The notes: generated by a model from the letters alone, not told the origin. A stretch of 64,000 nt of DNA from Dioscorea cayenensis subsp. rotundata (GCF_009730915.1 NC_052481.1:2914001-2978000); one strand, 5' to 3'; counted from the first letter of the stretch, positions 34,075-47,216 are shown. Program-made: numbers and translations.

Positions 34075-37000
34075 GCACACATGAAACACCAGCATCAACA
34101 CAAGATGCCAATAATATGAGAGGCAAAAAAGTCAAAGTCGTATTTGATTGTGTGACAACCAAATTCTCAAGATTGTGTTTTTGGACACATAGGCTTCACA
34201 AAAGAAGGATAAACAAGAGATAAATGTCAACTTGGAAATACTAACTCAAAAAGAAAAGACAGATGAGACATATTAATTAGGGGATATAAAAAGTACCAAA
34301 TCCTTAAATAATTTAAGTAGCAAATCATAATAGATCTTTGTAAGAGATTTGACCTTCTGAAAGACTTTTATGATCTTAAAGCCCAAAAAAGGAGACAACT
34401 TTGCTTTTGGTTTTCTGATAGACAAAGATAACATGATTGATGAAAAAAGAAATGAAAAAAATCTAACACGAAGAAAGGGTAACAATGAGAGGAAGCATGC
34501 ATTGTAGATTAAAATAGAAACATGATGAAAGTATCTGTGACCCACTACAAATCATGTTTTCTTTATCTTTCATCATGTGATTTTGATCTGATAAAAAATA
34601 TATAGGGCACTATAATAATATCACACTGCTATCTTCCTTCTTTTTTATTCGCATCTAAACAAAAGAAACGATTTAAATGTTTTAAAATAGGAAAATAAAT
34701 TCTGTCAAGAGATACGAATCAAGCTAAGTGAATCTAAACCTAGGTCTTCATTTCTCACTAAATAATTAACGGCCATTAAACACGGCCATCCTGTGATACA
34801 TTAAATTATTCAAGCCATTCAAGAAAATAATGCGGAACCAAGCAAAAAAGATGAAACAACAAAAATATTGGAATCAACATCACAAGCTGAGATATCTATC
34901 TATTTATTCCCAGCAAAGAAACAAAGAGTCGTGCCTTGTTAATGAAATACAACCAAGTACCACAGAGAAAGCAAATTTTCTAGTCTTTAGTGAGAATTTA
35001 CTTGTAAGATGCGTGAATATAGTATTCTTTCAAATAAATTTCTCTATGCTACATTCATGAATTAATTTATTACAAATAGCAATCTTCAAAATAACACATC
35101 CATGAAAAATCATTTGACTGTATAAGTAATTGTTATGAAAATCGATTATTCATAGATTATTTGTTAAATAATTTATTTATTTATTTTCAATTGATATTTT
35201 TAAATTATTTTATTGTAAGTCCCAAGAGAAGGTGAGAATGGACAAAGGTAGAGAATGTGCATGTCATCAACCATTATGAGTGTATCTTTATGAAGATATT
35301 GGCTTTTGTTTTTCATACACCTTTCTCTTCTATCAAATCAAAAAATGAAAGGTTTTTATTCTCTTTTTTATTTTCATATTTTTTTTACATATTTTATTGT
35401 GAGTCCCAAGAGGCAAGCACCTTGACAAGTGTAGCGATAAAAATAAAATGTTGATTTATTACATTTAGAGTTTTTGTAAAAAAAATGTGAAAATATAAAA
35501 TAACACATAAATAACGCATTCATGAATTAATTTATTACAAATAGAAATCTTTTATTTATTTATTTATGTATTTATTTACTTACTTTATCTGTAGGGAAGA
35601 TGATGTTAAGGTTATAATGCTACAATCAACAATTTGCATTAATGGAGGATAATGAATGATATTATTCTATGCCTCATTAGGATGATGATGGATGTGTTAT
35701 CTTTTGATAAATTTATGTATAAGAAAGTTATAAAATAATTTTGCGAACATTGAGTAGTAAAGTAAATGAAAATTTAATTTTTTTCTCATATGGTGAAGTT
35801 TAAAGACAAATACAAATTATGTTTTTCATATACTTAATTACTTATTAAAGGGGGAAAAAAGAAAGAACAAACCACTCAAAGTCAAAGCACCAACTGTTTT
35901 TCTTATTAACTACTACTACTATGATACTTTTCCCAATCGATGCTCTGTTATCAACCTCCTACATCTAAGATGCTACATAGTTCCTCCAGTTTGTATAAAT
36001 TTTAATTCTTCTTTATTATTGTTTAATCTTCAAAAGGATTTTTTTTTTTTTTTGGTCAAAATTGTGTGAGATCCTTGCATTTTAATGTTGTTCATATAGT
36101 TCACAAGCCAATAAAATCTTGGCCCTTTATTTGCTTTCAATTATTAATTTATTCTCTTCTTAGTTAATATTCATTTTTCCCACTTGATTTATGATATATA
36201 TTTACTTCAATTTGTGATGTTTCAATTTGTACAGAACTTGAATTATATTTTCCGATGTCTAGGCCCCGTCATAACAGAAAGCTTGCTTTTATACCCACAG
36301 TTAATAAGGTAGAAGTTACAAATAATAGAAAGAAACGCATAAAAATTCTAAATTCTAGAAAGCTCCAACTTAAGGAAGAATGTAAATTTTCTTCAACATC
36401 TACAACTATTGAAATCCTAGAAGAATGTAATGAAGGATAACATTTACTTTAATTCTCACGAACTTTTTTATTCAACTTATATGTCAAAAATATTCACTTT
36501 ATCTATCTCCTTCCTAATAACATTCATTGCATTATGATTCATATGTTAAATTCTCAAATAAAACTGATGGATAATACATGAATTTTGACATGCATTTATT
36601 CATATCCAAAGAAATCCCAATAACTGAAACTTTGAACTATTAGATTAAAGTACAGAAGAAAGTGGATGAGCAACTAGAGGTAAGTGTTGTGATTTTGTAT
36701 ACATAAAAATCATACTAACAATGATATGTATTTAAATTTCCAAATGTTTAATATACCTATAGTACTTGCCGATTTATTAATAAGTATAAAATAAAATGCA
36801 AAACAAATAATTTTATATTACTATTGCTTGCAATTAAATCTAACACTAAATTGAGTATAAATCGAAAGGGAGAATCTAAGGCTACTGATTAGGGAAAGAG
36901 ATCTACATAAATAATTTGTAAAGGTCTTACAACTCAGCTTTTCTGTCATATGAAATTAGTGCAATAACAAAAACTCAAAATACTAAGTTGACTGAAAATA

Positions 37001-37318
37001 CTCCCTCCCTTGAGCAAGATATAAGCATAAAATACAATAAAATCATGTTGTAATTCTTTCATATCAAAATAAATTTTTATTAAGTATGTAGCTTTTATAT
37101 TTTTATTCCAACTTATTATGTACTCTATGTAATACAAATTATTAACAAATTGAATGTTCTCTAAAAATATAAAAACAAACTATATTTGTCTATTAAAAAA
37201 TATTTAATTTATTTACAGATATATATAAATTATTAATAAAAATAAAATAAAATATTTTCAATACATTTTAAAGCCAAATTATTTTACACATTCAAACCCG
37301 TAGCGTAAACGAGGGCAT

Positions 37319-37322
<4 letters not shown>
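34072..37322. other. Intergenic region, no gene seen
   Basis: Very AT-rich with many poly-A and poly-T runs. The ORFs at 34273-34545, 34830-35060, 35257-35454 and 36255-36440 are short, low-complexity or domain-less. The segment attcatgaattaatttattacaaatag occurs at about 35053 and again at about 35519, an old small duplication (ataacacatccatgaaaa / ataacgcattcatgaatt). Nothing else is supportable. Confidence 0.45.

Positions 37323-37389
<67 letters not shown>
37323..37389. repeat. Compound (GT)n(AT)n microsatellite
   Basis: About 18 GT units followed by about 15 TA units. It lies 60 bp left of the MULE insertion site. Confidence 0.9.
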
Positions 37390-37391
<2 letters not shown>

Positions 37392-37599
37392 GGCTCGTCT
37401 TTTAGGAACGTGTCTTGGTTTCAAATCTAGGGGTGTCCTATAGTAGTTGTTGAGTAATGCTAAATGTCCCAACTCGCTTTCCCGAACTAACATCCCGACT
37501 GACTTGGCTGCCCACATGGAGTAAATATCAAATTCAATTTCTCTCTCCCACTCATCTTAATAAAGAGCTTCCTATTTAAAAAAAAGAAAACAAAACAAA

Positions 37600-37960
37600 A
37601 CATGTACATCTCAAGCTCTCTTCTCCGCCGCCGTAACTATCCATGGAAGCATCAAGCCTCTCCAAAACCATAGATCTCGAGCTCTCTTCTCCGGCGCCAC
37701 AACTCTCCATGGAAGCATCAAGCATCAAGCCTCTCCAAAAACCCGTACATCTCGAGCTCTCTTCTTCGGCGCCGTAACTCTCCATGGAAGCATCAAGCCT
37801 CTCCAAAACTCTAGATCTCAAGCTCTCTTCTCCGGCGCTGCAACTCTTCATCAAAGAATCAAGCCTCCCCAAACCCTAGATCTCGAGCTCTATTCTCCGG
37901 TGCCGTAACTCTCCATGGAAGAATCAAGTCTCCCCAAAATCCTAGATCTTGAGCTCTTTT
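37600..37960. repeat. Subterminal tandem repeats of the MULE, about five units
   Basis: Units of 64-75 bp, each with tctccatggaagcatcaagc, ctccaaaa..cta(c)gatctcgagctct and ttctccggcgccgtaact. The ccatgg anchor falls at 37641, 37707, 37782, (diverged, about 37848) and 37912. ORFs on both strands here are made by the repeat. They lie just inside the left TIR, a place where MULEs often carry promoter or transposase-binding repeats. Confidence 0.85.
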
Positions 37961-38386
37961 CTCTGCGTGGGCAACCAAGATGATGAACGGAGTCATTTTA
38001 AAGCTTGTGGTGATGACAAAGGATATTGAGCTTGTGGTGCTTTACTTTTCATTGGTTTGTTATGATTTTATTTTTGTGAGAATTATCTTATCAATTATTG
38101 AATTATCCTGTTGTTTTCCTGATGGGCATTGTGTCTCTAAGAATTATCTTATTAATTATTTCTTTTGACTAAAATTGCAAGGTCACCTTGTTTATATTTT
38201 TTTGTAGAAAATGTTGGGCAAGTGACATGCATTGGAACAATGGCTTTCAAGTAGCATCAATCGAAGCTGAAAAAATTAGATCCTATGAGAACATTTCCCA
38301 AACTTTCACAGCAAGGAGATTCTTCGCAATTGTCTTAATTGGATCAAAAGAAGAAGAATTCAGATTAGAGTTGTGCCAAGGATAGC

Positions 38387-38674
38387 TTGAATTTTTCTAA
38401 GCTCATCAATGATAATGACATGGTGACAAAGTTGAATGAATGTGCCAAGATTAATGGCCAAGAGGACTTGGTCAAGAGTGGTAAGAGTAGTATGTGCAGG
38501 GCTATTGCAATCAGTGATGTTAGTGATGTGAGTACTTATAGTAGTATTACTAACAATTTGAGCAAGCCTCATAAGGCAAATGATTCAAGATGGGAAGCTA
38601 TTCATCGGTTCAGGGCCAGGGATGAAGTGCCAAGTTTGAGCCATTTTAGTCTTCTCAAGAAACATTGTACTTAA
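38387..38674 (+). pseudogene. Captured AGC-VIII protein kinase fragment (D6PK/KIPK-type)
   Basis: A 95-residue frame. Its C-terminal two-thirds read like the linker just before the kinase domain of plant AGC-VIII kinases: SGKSSMCRA, SDVSDVSTYSS, then the signature NKPHKAND-RWEAI (here NLSKPHKANDSRWEAIH), a RARD segment, and LSHFSLLKK (LSHFRLLKKLG in intact kinases). It stops exactly where the glycine-rich ATP loop should begin, so there is no catalytic domain. It lies inside the MULE, in the opposite orientation to the transposase. Such fragments are typical of gene capture by MULEs (Pack-MULE-like). Identification is by recognised motif order, not by a database search. Confidence 0.8.
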
Positions 38675-39751
38675 ATTGTTGTAAATTTTATAACTTAATG
38701 CAATTGGGAAATTATTGACTTCTGTTTATGATCTTGGTTGAAGCTAATGATCCCTGGCTTGTATTGTATTGTTTTGCATTAATCTGGAAAATTAAGCATT
38801 TTTCACTTTTCAATCTTACTCTTTCAGATAATTACATTTGTCCGTCTCAATGTAAGCACTCGAAGCTAATGAACAAAATAATTTCTATATCTGTTGAACA
38901 TGGATTATGAAATTGAAGAGAAGAAAAAATCTATTGATTGTGAGAATCCAAAGGTCATCATAGAACATGGATTAATTGTGAGAATGCAAAGGTCATGAAA
39001 TCCATTGATTATATATGAAAACACAGAGATCAACAAATCTATTGATATATGAAATATTAACCCATCCACACCATGAAATAAAATCCATCTCACCAAATTA
39101 CTCTGAAACAACACAATTTTCTCAATTTAGGCAAAACATAGGAGTACAACTTAACTATGAAGTGCAGCCTTTCTACATTGAATCTTACTCCCTTCATTAG
39201 GTAGCAAAAATCTTCACTTATGTGTAAACAACTCTTTATCTGAACATCTAGGAGGTCCAACCTGGTCACAAACAAAAAAAATTATAATTATTAAAACATC
39301 TACTCTTAGATGTGGAACAATAAATTTACATACTCTTTGTAAAACAATAAATTTGAAAACTAAGATTAAAAGAGACCACTATGCAAAATGCATGGAACAA
39401 TTAATTGATGTGGAACAACAAATAAATTACCTGTGATGCCCAGATTTTGTAAAATGTCACTATCAACAAGTGGCATAGTCACCACATCTTGAAGAGAACT
39501 TGAATTAACCTAAGAAGGGAAAGATAAAATATTGAGTACAAATTAAAATTAAATAACATATATTTAAAATATTTCATATATGATTATGAAAAATTAAATT
39601 AAATAACATAACATTACCCCACTTTCTTGGGTACAAATTTCAACTTGTGTGTTGTTTTGAAGTTGTGTATTTCCTTTCATTTGTGGTCTCTAAAAACATT
39701 AACATTATTTCTAGACCATAGAGACAATTATAAAAAATAAAAAATAATGGC
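38675..39751. other. MULE interior, no gene seen
   Basis: AT-rich filler between the kinase fragment and the 3' end of the transposase gene. Short ORFs have no recognisable domain. Confidence 0.5.
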
Positions 39752-41940
39752 TTAAATTGTAAGTACCTTTTTTTTATTTCTAATGACTATTTCTTCAACT
39801 TTTGATTTCTTCCTCTTTGATGGTGGCCGGCCTCTACTCCGCACCTTTAAAAGAGTTGAAAATTTTGTGGTTGAAGATGTTACTTGATGGTGCTCATGAT
39901 CTCCTTCCAACGAAATTGGTGATATAAATTGATCATTATGGATCTCCCAATAATTTCCATCATCCATAAGCTTCTCCATTGCCTCATCCATGCACTTGAT
40001 TAAAAAAATAAATTTTTGGTTGGATTGCACTCCAATTTCTGCAACTTTAGACAAATGGGAGCACAATTTGTTGTATCACATTTTTTGCTCACTAGTTTGT
40101 GTGTCATCGTAGCAATTCTTCATGTAAGTATTCCGCCATTTAATATCTTTTCTCCAACGGGATAAAATATATTGAGGTGGAATTTCTTTCACATTCCTCT
40201 CAATAAGAACTTTGCATATATGTCTACAAATAACTCCTCTAAACTCAAATAAACGGCATGAACATTTAATGCCAAATTCAACTTCATTGTATTGAACATT
40301 AAACACTACTTGCTTTTTGATTCTATTTTCTTTTCCTCTAAAGATGTCTGTCACAAAAAATGTGCATATTAGCCCATCTGAGTTGATAAATGTAAGATTG
40401 CAGTATAACATTCCTCGTAATTCATCTTGGAACAACTTAAAAATTTCATTTGTGTAGACTTCTTATAGTTGTTTCTTAAATTGGCAATCTGTTATCATTG
40501 AAAAGCCTGAGTTGAAGAAAGCAAAATCATTTTATTTTCTTTCTCAATTTTACTTTTCAATGCAATATCATACTGTTCCACAAATTGTTTTAGAGATATT
40601 GTTGGACCAACATAGCCATCAAAGAAAACATTATGCTTTCACTTCTTTGAGAAGTAGACATTCCGGCAAAAAAAACTCCTTTAACATATACAAGAGCCCA
40701 ACGATGACGAATCATGTATAAAGAATTCAACCATTCATTTTTTTCAATGTTATAATCTTTGATCATCTTCAGCCAAACTTCTTCAGATTCTTGAATATCC
40801 ACCGCCTCATAAATGATACTCTTCAAAATCTTCTTTATTTCTTTGTACTGAATTAGACCTCCAAGCTTCTCTGGAACTTTTTTCATAATATGCCAAAAGG
40901 CAAAGACGATGATGTGAATTTGGGAAGACCGTCTTGACTACACCTTGAATAGCCATGCATTGATCTGTGATTATCACATTTGGGATCTTATTTGACATGC
41001 ATTCCAACCAAGTTCTGAACAACCAAATGTACGTTTCAGTATCTTCCTTTGACAGTAGACCACATCCAAATAAAACAGTTTATTCATGATGGTTTACTCT
41101 AACAAATGGAGCAAAGGACATATTATATTTATTTGTTAAGTATGTTGTGTCAAAAGATACAACATCACCGAAAGCTTCATAAGCTGCTATAGATCTTGCA
41201 TCTGCCCAAAATATATTTCGTAACAAGTCTTCATCATCTATATCAATTAAATGAAAAAAATTTGGATTTCTCCTTTTGCATTTGAGAGAAATAATTACCA
41301 AGTGCTTCAGCATCGCCAACTCCAAGCCTTAATTGCCTTGCTCTTGCAATATAGTTTCGACAATCTTTTTCTGTATATGTCAAATTTTCATATCCACCAC
41401 CTTCAACAGCTAAAGAATAAAAGTTCTTGATTAAACTAATGACTGCTTGGTTATTTAGGTCAAGCCTTCTCTTGACATATGAATCCATTTTTTTGTTGCA
41501 ATTTTGAAAATGAGATTTCAGTGGACTAAGTGCATGATTATGCTCAAAATGGATTCGGGATATATTAAACTGCCCATCATTGCTAGCAATGACATTAATC
41601 CTGGCTTGACAATTTGTTTTAGTAGATAGCATAGGATTGAAAGAATCTTTTGCAGTGGATATTCTCCTGCCACTTCGCACACAAGCTTGTAATATTATAA
41701 TTTTCCATCATCTCCTGATTTCATAGTTCCTTTTGTAATACCATACCCTTCTTGTTGTGCATACTTAACATAGAAATCATAAACTTCTTCTTCCGAATAA
41801 AACACCATACCGCCCTTTGGAACAATTTTTTCACATGTTGAATCTTCTATGTGTACCATTTTTTCTTTCTCTTTGTTTAAGATTTGTAAATAAGTAGCCT
41901 CAACTTCTGTTTTCATTTTGGCTCTGCTCAGAAGATCCAA
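39752..41940 (-). pseudogene. Broken FAR1/MULE transposase
   Basis: Reading 5' to 3' on the minus strand: a FAR1-type DNA-binding region (MVFYSEEEVYDFYVKYAQQEG, then SGRRISTAKDSFNPM and TNCQARIN, 41940-41500); a linker with DCRNYIARARQLRLG; the MULE catalytic domain with DVVSFDTTY (first Asp), IITDQCMAI (second Asp) and HHRLC; the FAR1-family motif GMSTSQRSES; a SWIM zinc finger CSC...CRHICKVL (40076-40435); and a Lys/Arg-rich tail (RGRPPSKRKKSK). FHY3/FAR1 transcription factors derive from such transposases, but the position inside TIRs with a 9-bp duplication shows that this is the element's own gene. A taa stop after DDGKL, a frameshift just after LVC, and further frame changes (near 41300, 40890 and 40440) make it a pseudogene. 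Confidence 0.9.
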
Positions 41941-42910
41941 CTGTTAATTCTACCACACTGTTGTTTCTTTCTCTAGTTGAATTCACTGCATTTAATTTAA
42001 TTAAACACAAAAATGAAGTGATAAATAAACAATAATAACATGGTCATTCTAATAGTATGTATATATGCAAATGATGGTGATCATTCAAATAGTTGTATAA
42101 AATATTCCATCATGAATATCTTAAACAATCCATCATGAACTAAAGCTTCATAAATGACTAAACAAGAAAAAATATTCCATTGAAAAATTGTATAAAATAT
42201 TCCAAACATACTTAATAACCAACATTGAGATTTACATTGCAAACTTCATTAAACAAAAAAGATCTAAAACTTAATTTACACTCACAGTACAATCTAAGTA
42301 TGTTTGGACATAAGAAAATGAACATGAAAGAATTGTTCTAGAAATATACCAGTAATGAACTCACAATGGTCCTTCCCACAACACCATTTATACTCACTAT
42401 CAAATACAATATGTCAATGAAAACCCAACCAAAAGTTAGAAACTAAACAAACAAACCTAATTAAGAGAATAAAATCTACAACACATTCCAAAAAATTCGA
42501 AGGACAAATCAACAAAAAAACAACCAAATCCAAGAAAAAAAAAATCCCAATTCGAGCAAAAGAGAACGCCCACAAAAGACTCACAATGAGAAATTCATTA
42601 CTGTAGCAGATGAGCTTGCAAGTCTTGTCAACGACACAATTGCTTAAAGGGACTCATTTGATGACCTTGGAAGTGCTGGAGGACATGAGAAGAGGTCAAG
42701 GTTAAGGAGAAATGGAGAGGAGGCAAAGGAGGTAGAGGAGTGGGGTTAGGGCTTTCATACTTCAAAGGAGGAGGAGGAGAATGACAATAGAGGGCATTAA
42801 TCCAGTTTGACCGCCACCCTCACCCTTTTATTCAACATCGAGGCCATAATAATCTCCTTCTTCTTCTCTTTCTCCTTCTTCTTTTTCTCTTTCTTCAGCC
42901 TGATAGGATT
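41941..42910. other. MULE 5' untranslated region, no gene seen
   Basis: This lies between the transposase start and the right TIR. It is AT-rich near the gene; nearer the TIR (42590-42890) it becomes more GC-balanced, with a purine-rich run that would be a polypyrimidine leader on the minus strand. It probably holds the transposase promoter and 5' UTR. Confidence 0.5.
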
Positions 42911-43260
42911 TTTGTTTTCTTTTTTTTATTTAATAGGAAGCTCTTTATTAAGATGAGTGGGAGAAAGAAATTTAATTTGATATTTACTCCACATGGGCGG
43001 CCAAGTCGGCCGGGATGTTAGTTCCGGAAAGCGAGTCGAGGCATTTAGCATTACTTGTAGTTGTTAGGTGTAAATTTAATTCTTATTGTTAATTCATGCA
43101 TAATACCAAACAGTGAGTGTTAAATAGTGCAGAATAGTGATCATCCACAGTACATAATAGTAACTTTGCACAATTACATACAAGTAAAATAGATGTTAGA
43201 ATAGTGTAGAATAGTAATCATATAGTTTGCATTGACATTCCCCTCAAAATTAGTAATAAA

Positions 43261-44061
43261 TTGAAGAATCTTACATCCAAGGGACAACTTCAAAAAAATC
43301 AAGTAGGTTGGAAGAGCATCAAAGTATAAAGAAAAAGAAAACCTCTTTTATTAGTATACAGAGAATAAAATCCAAAACAATTTGATTGAATATAATATAT
43401 ATATATATATATTCTGTATTTAATTTGTCAAATTGAAAACCTCTACTTAAAACTATTGATGAGTGGAATGTTATGAGCAAGGTTGTCAGACCCGGCCCGG
43501 GCAATGACCCGGCTAAGCCCAGGGGTCAGGGGTCAATGGGTTCAACCGGGTCGAACCGGGGTTGAACCGGGGTCAATAATTAAATATAAAAAAAAATATT
43601 ATAATAATTAATAATGAGCAAATATAATATTAAACCCATAATTATATTATAAAAACCTACTCAAATTTGATATTTAAATTGATAAATGACATTATATACA
43701 GTAGAATTTTCTAATTTTGTCATTTATTTTTACATTTTTTAAATATTTATAAATTTAATATATTAATATATAATTATCGAACTTCTCTCGGTGTTATTTA
43801 TTTATTTATTTATTTATTTGTTTATTGGTTGATTTTGTTAAAATAAATAAGAAATTTAATTCACTAATTCTTATATTTTAATTGAGTTTTTATTTTGTTT
43901 TAAATTTTCTTATATTTTTATTTAATTAGAATACTTTAATTTTATATTTTTATAATAAAATTACACTCATTTATTGTTTTATTTTATTAATAAATTAAAT
44001 TTTTAGAAAGTATTTATATAATATATTAATATATTTTATTTTTAAATATTAATTTTTGTTG
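43261..44061. other. Intergenic region with a GC-rich transposon remnant
   Basis: At about 43480-43580 a GC-rich patch (aaggttgtcagacccggcccgg, then repeated aaccggggt) resembles the subterminal region of plant hAT-like non-autonomous elements. No matching right end was found, so it is probably a truncated remnant. The rest is extremely AT-rich. Before the hAT insertion this region was directly upstream of CLPR4. Confidence 0.5.
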
Positions 44062-44959
44062 GTATGTTTTAGGCCTGGCAACGAACCGAACTCGAACGAG
44101 CTGAGCCCAGATCGAGTTCGGTTCGAAATTCTAATTTTTAGCTCGAGTTCGGTTCAAGTTCGAAATTCTAATCTTTGTTCAAATTCGGTTTGAGTTCGAA
44201 ATTTTAATCTTCGGCTCGAGTTCGGTTCGAGTTCGATTCAAAAAACAATAAATATGCTAAATTCATAAATTTGTAACAAATCACATAAACTTGGAACAAA
44301 TTACATAATTGCTACATTCAACACACATGACTTCTCGTACAAACAATCACTGGACTTGTTCTGAATTGAGTGTGATGAAATGAATGATACCTGATCAAAA
44401 GTTAGAAACCATTAACAACAAAAACTTTAACATTCAGATTTAAAGATTAAGGATTCAAAAGAAGGATGAACAAATATAAAGGTGAATTTTGCCAACAATC
44501 CTAGCATCCAAGTGTATAAAAAAAAGCCAAAGTAATTGCTTACCAGTTACCATGCTCAATGGCATCCTCTATAGTAGCATCCAACATTTCAACCATGGAA
44601 GGATGAACAAATATACCATCTAATGGAATGCCTTCAACATATCTGGACTACATTTGAGCAAATAGAAGAAAATCAAAAAGATGTCAAGGATACATATAAT
44701 AGTGAGAAATTATCTCAATATTATCACAATAACCAATATATAATAATAGTACTCCCTCCTACAAAAGAAATATATATAAAAAAATGGTAGAAAATAGAGA
44801 AAGGATAGAATAGTAAAGAAAAACCATCTTAAAGAGTGGCAAAGCTGTCGGGAATATCCAACTTTAGTTTTTCTTCATCTTCTTCAATCTATACAATATA
44901 AAAAACAATTAGATTAAGGTAAAGAAAAACCTTAAATTAATATAAAACTATAAATTCTT

Positions 44960-47012
44960 CTAAATAAATACACTTACTGTTTTGGTTTTTGTGTTCTTTT
45001 GAGTGGCTCTAAGCCAATCTGCAGTACATACTAAAGCTTCAACAGTTTTCGGAGCAAGAGAGCTGCGAAACTTATCTAGTACCCTCCCACCAGCACTAAA
45101 GGCTGATTCCGAAGCAACTGTAGTCATTGGAATTGTGAGCAAATCACGGGCCATTCTGGATAAAGTTCGAAATTTAAGAGAATTTAACTGCCACCACACC
45201 AAAACATCAAAAGTAGCATCCTCTTGCTCCCATTCCACTGTCCCTTCCTCCAAGTAAATCTCCAAATCAGATTTCATAGGTTGTGTTAGATCATTTTTTC
45301 GTTTAAATTCAGCAAATTCAGATCTGCCTCTACTTTTTGGTTTTCTCGATGATGTCGCAACACTAATGGACGATTCTGAAAAACAGCCAGCAAAACTTGA
45401 AGGTTGTTCATTGACATTTTCACTTGCATATGTTTCAAATACATCCACCATAACTTGTTTCAGCTGAACTATTTTTTCAATATGTTCAAAATCAGGATAA
45501 ATACGAGGAAAACAGAAATTTATCAACACCATTTTATATCTTGGATCTAAAACAGCAGCAATTGCCATAAGCATGTTGCAATCTTTCCAATATTTGTCAA
45601 ACTTCTCACCCATTACTATTGCTACATTTCTCAAAAACAGATTTGAAGATTTTGAATGAATATCTAGAACTTCTTTAACTTTCCAAACCTCTGGTAGAAA
45701 TGTATTTGCATGAGGATACAAGCACATGTAAAAAGATGTGTAACATCATAAAAAAATTTCAAAAAAATTCAAAGAACTTTTTTTGGCATTTTCCCAGTCT
45801 TCAGAAGTAGGCAACCATTTATAATTTGCATCTCTAATAGCATACTGATCAAAAACAGTTCTGAAATTAAAAGCACAGTCCAACATTTCATAAGTTGAAT
45901 TCCAACGTGTAGGAACATCAATACGCTAGATCCCTCTTTTTGTACAAACATTCAGCTGCCTTGCAACTTCGCCAAATTTAAATAATCTGGATGGTGATTT
46001 TTTTAAGTACTTGACAGTTTCTCTTATATTGTGAATTATACTATCAATTTCCTTGAGACCATCTTGGACCATCAAATTTAAAATGTGTGCACAACAACGG
46101 ATATGAAAAAAATATGACCTTTGTAGTGCAACTTGCCTCTTGATTCAAAAATTAGACTTTTAGACTTCTTGCAACTACATCATTAGTTGTTGCATTATCT
46201 AATGTGATTGTTGAAACTTTATCTTGGATACCCCATTCTAAAAGACATTCTGAAATAGCATCGGAGATGACAATACCCGTGTGAGGTGGTTCAAGCTCAT
46301 AAAAACTAATGATACGTTTTTGTAGTTTCCAATCCAAATCAATAAAATGTACAGTCAAGCACATATAGCCAATTGTTTGATTTGATGTCCAAGTATCGGA
46401 GGTAAGGCAAACTCTTTCAACATTATTCAGATTTTTTTTTAGTTTTTCTTTTTCAATTTCATGCAATCTCAAGCAATCTGATTTTGATGTATTTCTTGAA
46501 ATTCTTTCATATTGAGAGTTCATGGACTTCATTAACACATTAAACCAAAAATGCTCTACCATACTAAATGGGTACTCATGCACTGTAATCATTTTGGCCA
46601 TAACTTCTCTAATCTTGCTCATGTCAAAAGATTGTGTTGAGAAAGATAAAACTGTTTCACCATCCCCGCTGTCCGAAGGTAATAAACTAATAATTTTTTG
46701 ATTCTTGTGTTGTTTTCTGTAATACAAACAATCATCTAAATGTCTCTTAAGATGAGTGGTTGTTCCTGACTTGGAAACTGCATATTTCTTCTTGCAATGA
46801 CGGCATTCATATTTTTGAACTACTTCATTTCTGTCCTGAATATTTATAATCTGAAATTCTGTCCAAACTTTGGAAATTTTTTTCCGGCCTCTTTTAATTT
46901 CATTATCTTCTATGTCACATGGAATTGTCTCTACTTCTTCACTATGAGTGCCACTTTGTATAGGATTTAGGTTAGTATTGGCCATTGATTGTTGTGTGTC
47001 AGGTTCAGACAT
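44960..47012 (-). pseudogene. Broken hAT transposase
   Basis: The start at 47012 (MSEPDTQQ) is preferred over the longer hydrophobic upstream ATG at 47090. Features in order: a BED-type zinc finger (YECRHCKKKYAVSKSGTTTHLKRHLDDC region, C-x2-C..H-x3-H); the first catalytic block VCLTSDTWTS (Asp of the RNase H-like fold) with GYMCLTVHFID; STITLDNATTND (second Asp); a DUF4413-like part (VPTRWNSTYEML near 45910); and the C-terminal dimerisation domain DVLVWWQLNS...LLTIPMTTVASESAFSAGGRVLD. A stop after SLKV (46152), one within the GI*RIDVP stretch, and a frame change before MCLYPHANTF show it is dead. It is closest in type to RICESLEEPER/DAYSLEEPER-like plant hAT transposases. Confidence 0.9.
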
Positions 47013-47216
47013 TTCTACAAATAGAAACAATGAAGTAACTATAAATAGAGATTTAAATTCCAACAAAATAATCGAAAAAACTTGGAGCATAAACCCAAAG
47101 TAAAATCCAATACAAAATCCAAGGGCAAGTATAATTCATCTTTTGAGTCCAAATCATCTCTCGAAAACCATTTTATTTCCTCATATGCAACACCAACATC
47201 CAACCAACAATCCCAT

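Larger units (their letters stand above)
37452..43056. mobile_element. Mutator-like element with FAR1-type transposase, 5605 bp
   Basis: Inverted terminal repeats of about 146 bp (37452-37597 and 42911-43056) share agtaatgctaaatg, cgaactaacatcccg and cccactcatcttaataaag, in complement. A perfect 9-bp target duplication, gtagttgtt, flanks it (37443-37451 and 43057-43065). The interior has, left to right, a 65-75-bp tandem repeat (37600-37960), a captured kinase fragment (38387-38674, +), and a broken FAR1/MULE transposase on the minus strand (39752-41940). The size, TIRs and TSD are those of a full-length MULE. The transposase lesions mean this copy cannot move by itself. Confidence 0.93.
37390..43260. 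repeat. AT-rich dispersed repeat family, copy 4, split by the FAR1-type MULE
   Basis: The left flank (37390-37451: caaatctaggggtgtcctatagtagttgtt) joins across the MULE to 43066 onward (aggtgtaaatttaattcttattgttaattcatgcataata). The joined order corresponds to the reverse complement of copies 1 and 2 (tgtcctatag.., ..aaatttagtgttta.., attaatgcatagta, and the following agt-rich blocks). Confidence 0.5.

Noticed and set aside
36255..36440. 61-residue Lys/Arg-rich ORF
   Set aside because: Low-complexity frame in AT-rich DNA without domain or promoter evidence.
37576..37872. 98-residue minus-strand ORF with repeated MESYGAEEES-like units
   Set aside because: It translates the 65-75-bp tandem repeat near the MULE end; no domain, and the opposite strand is equally open.
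39752..41940. A functional FHY3/FAR1 transcription-factor gene
   Set aside because: The frame has a stop and several frameshifts, and it sits within TIRs and a 9-bp target duplication, so it is a transposase pseudogene.
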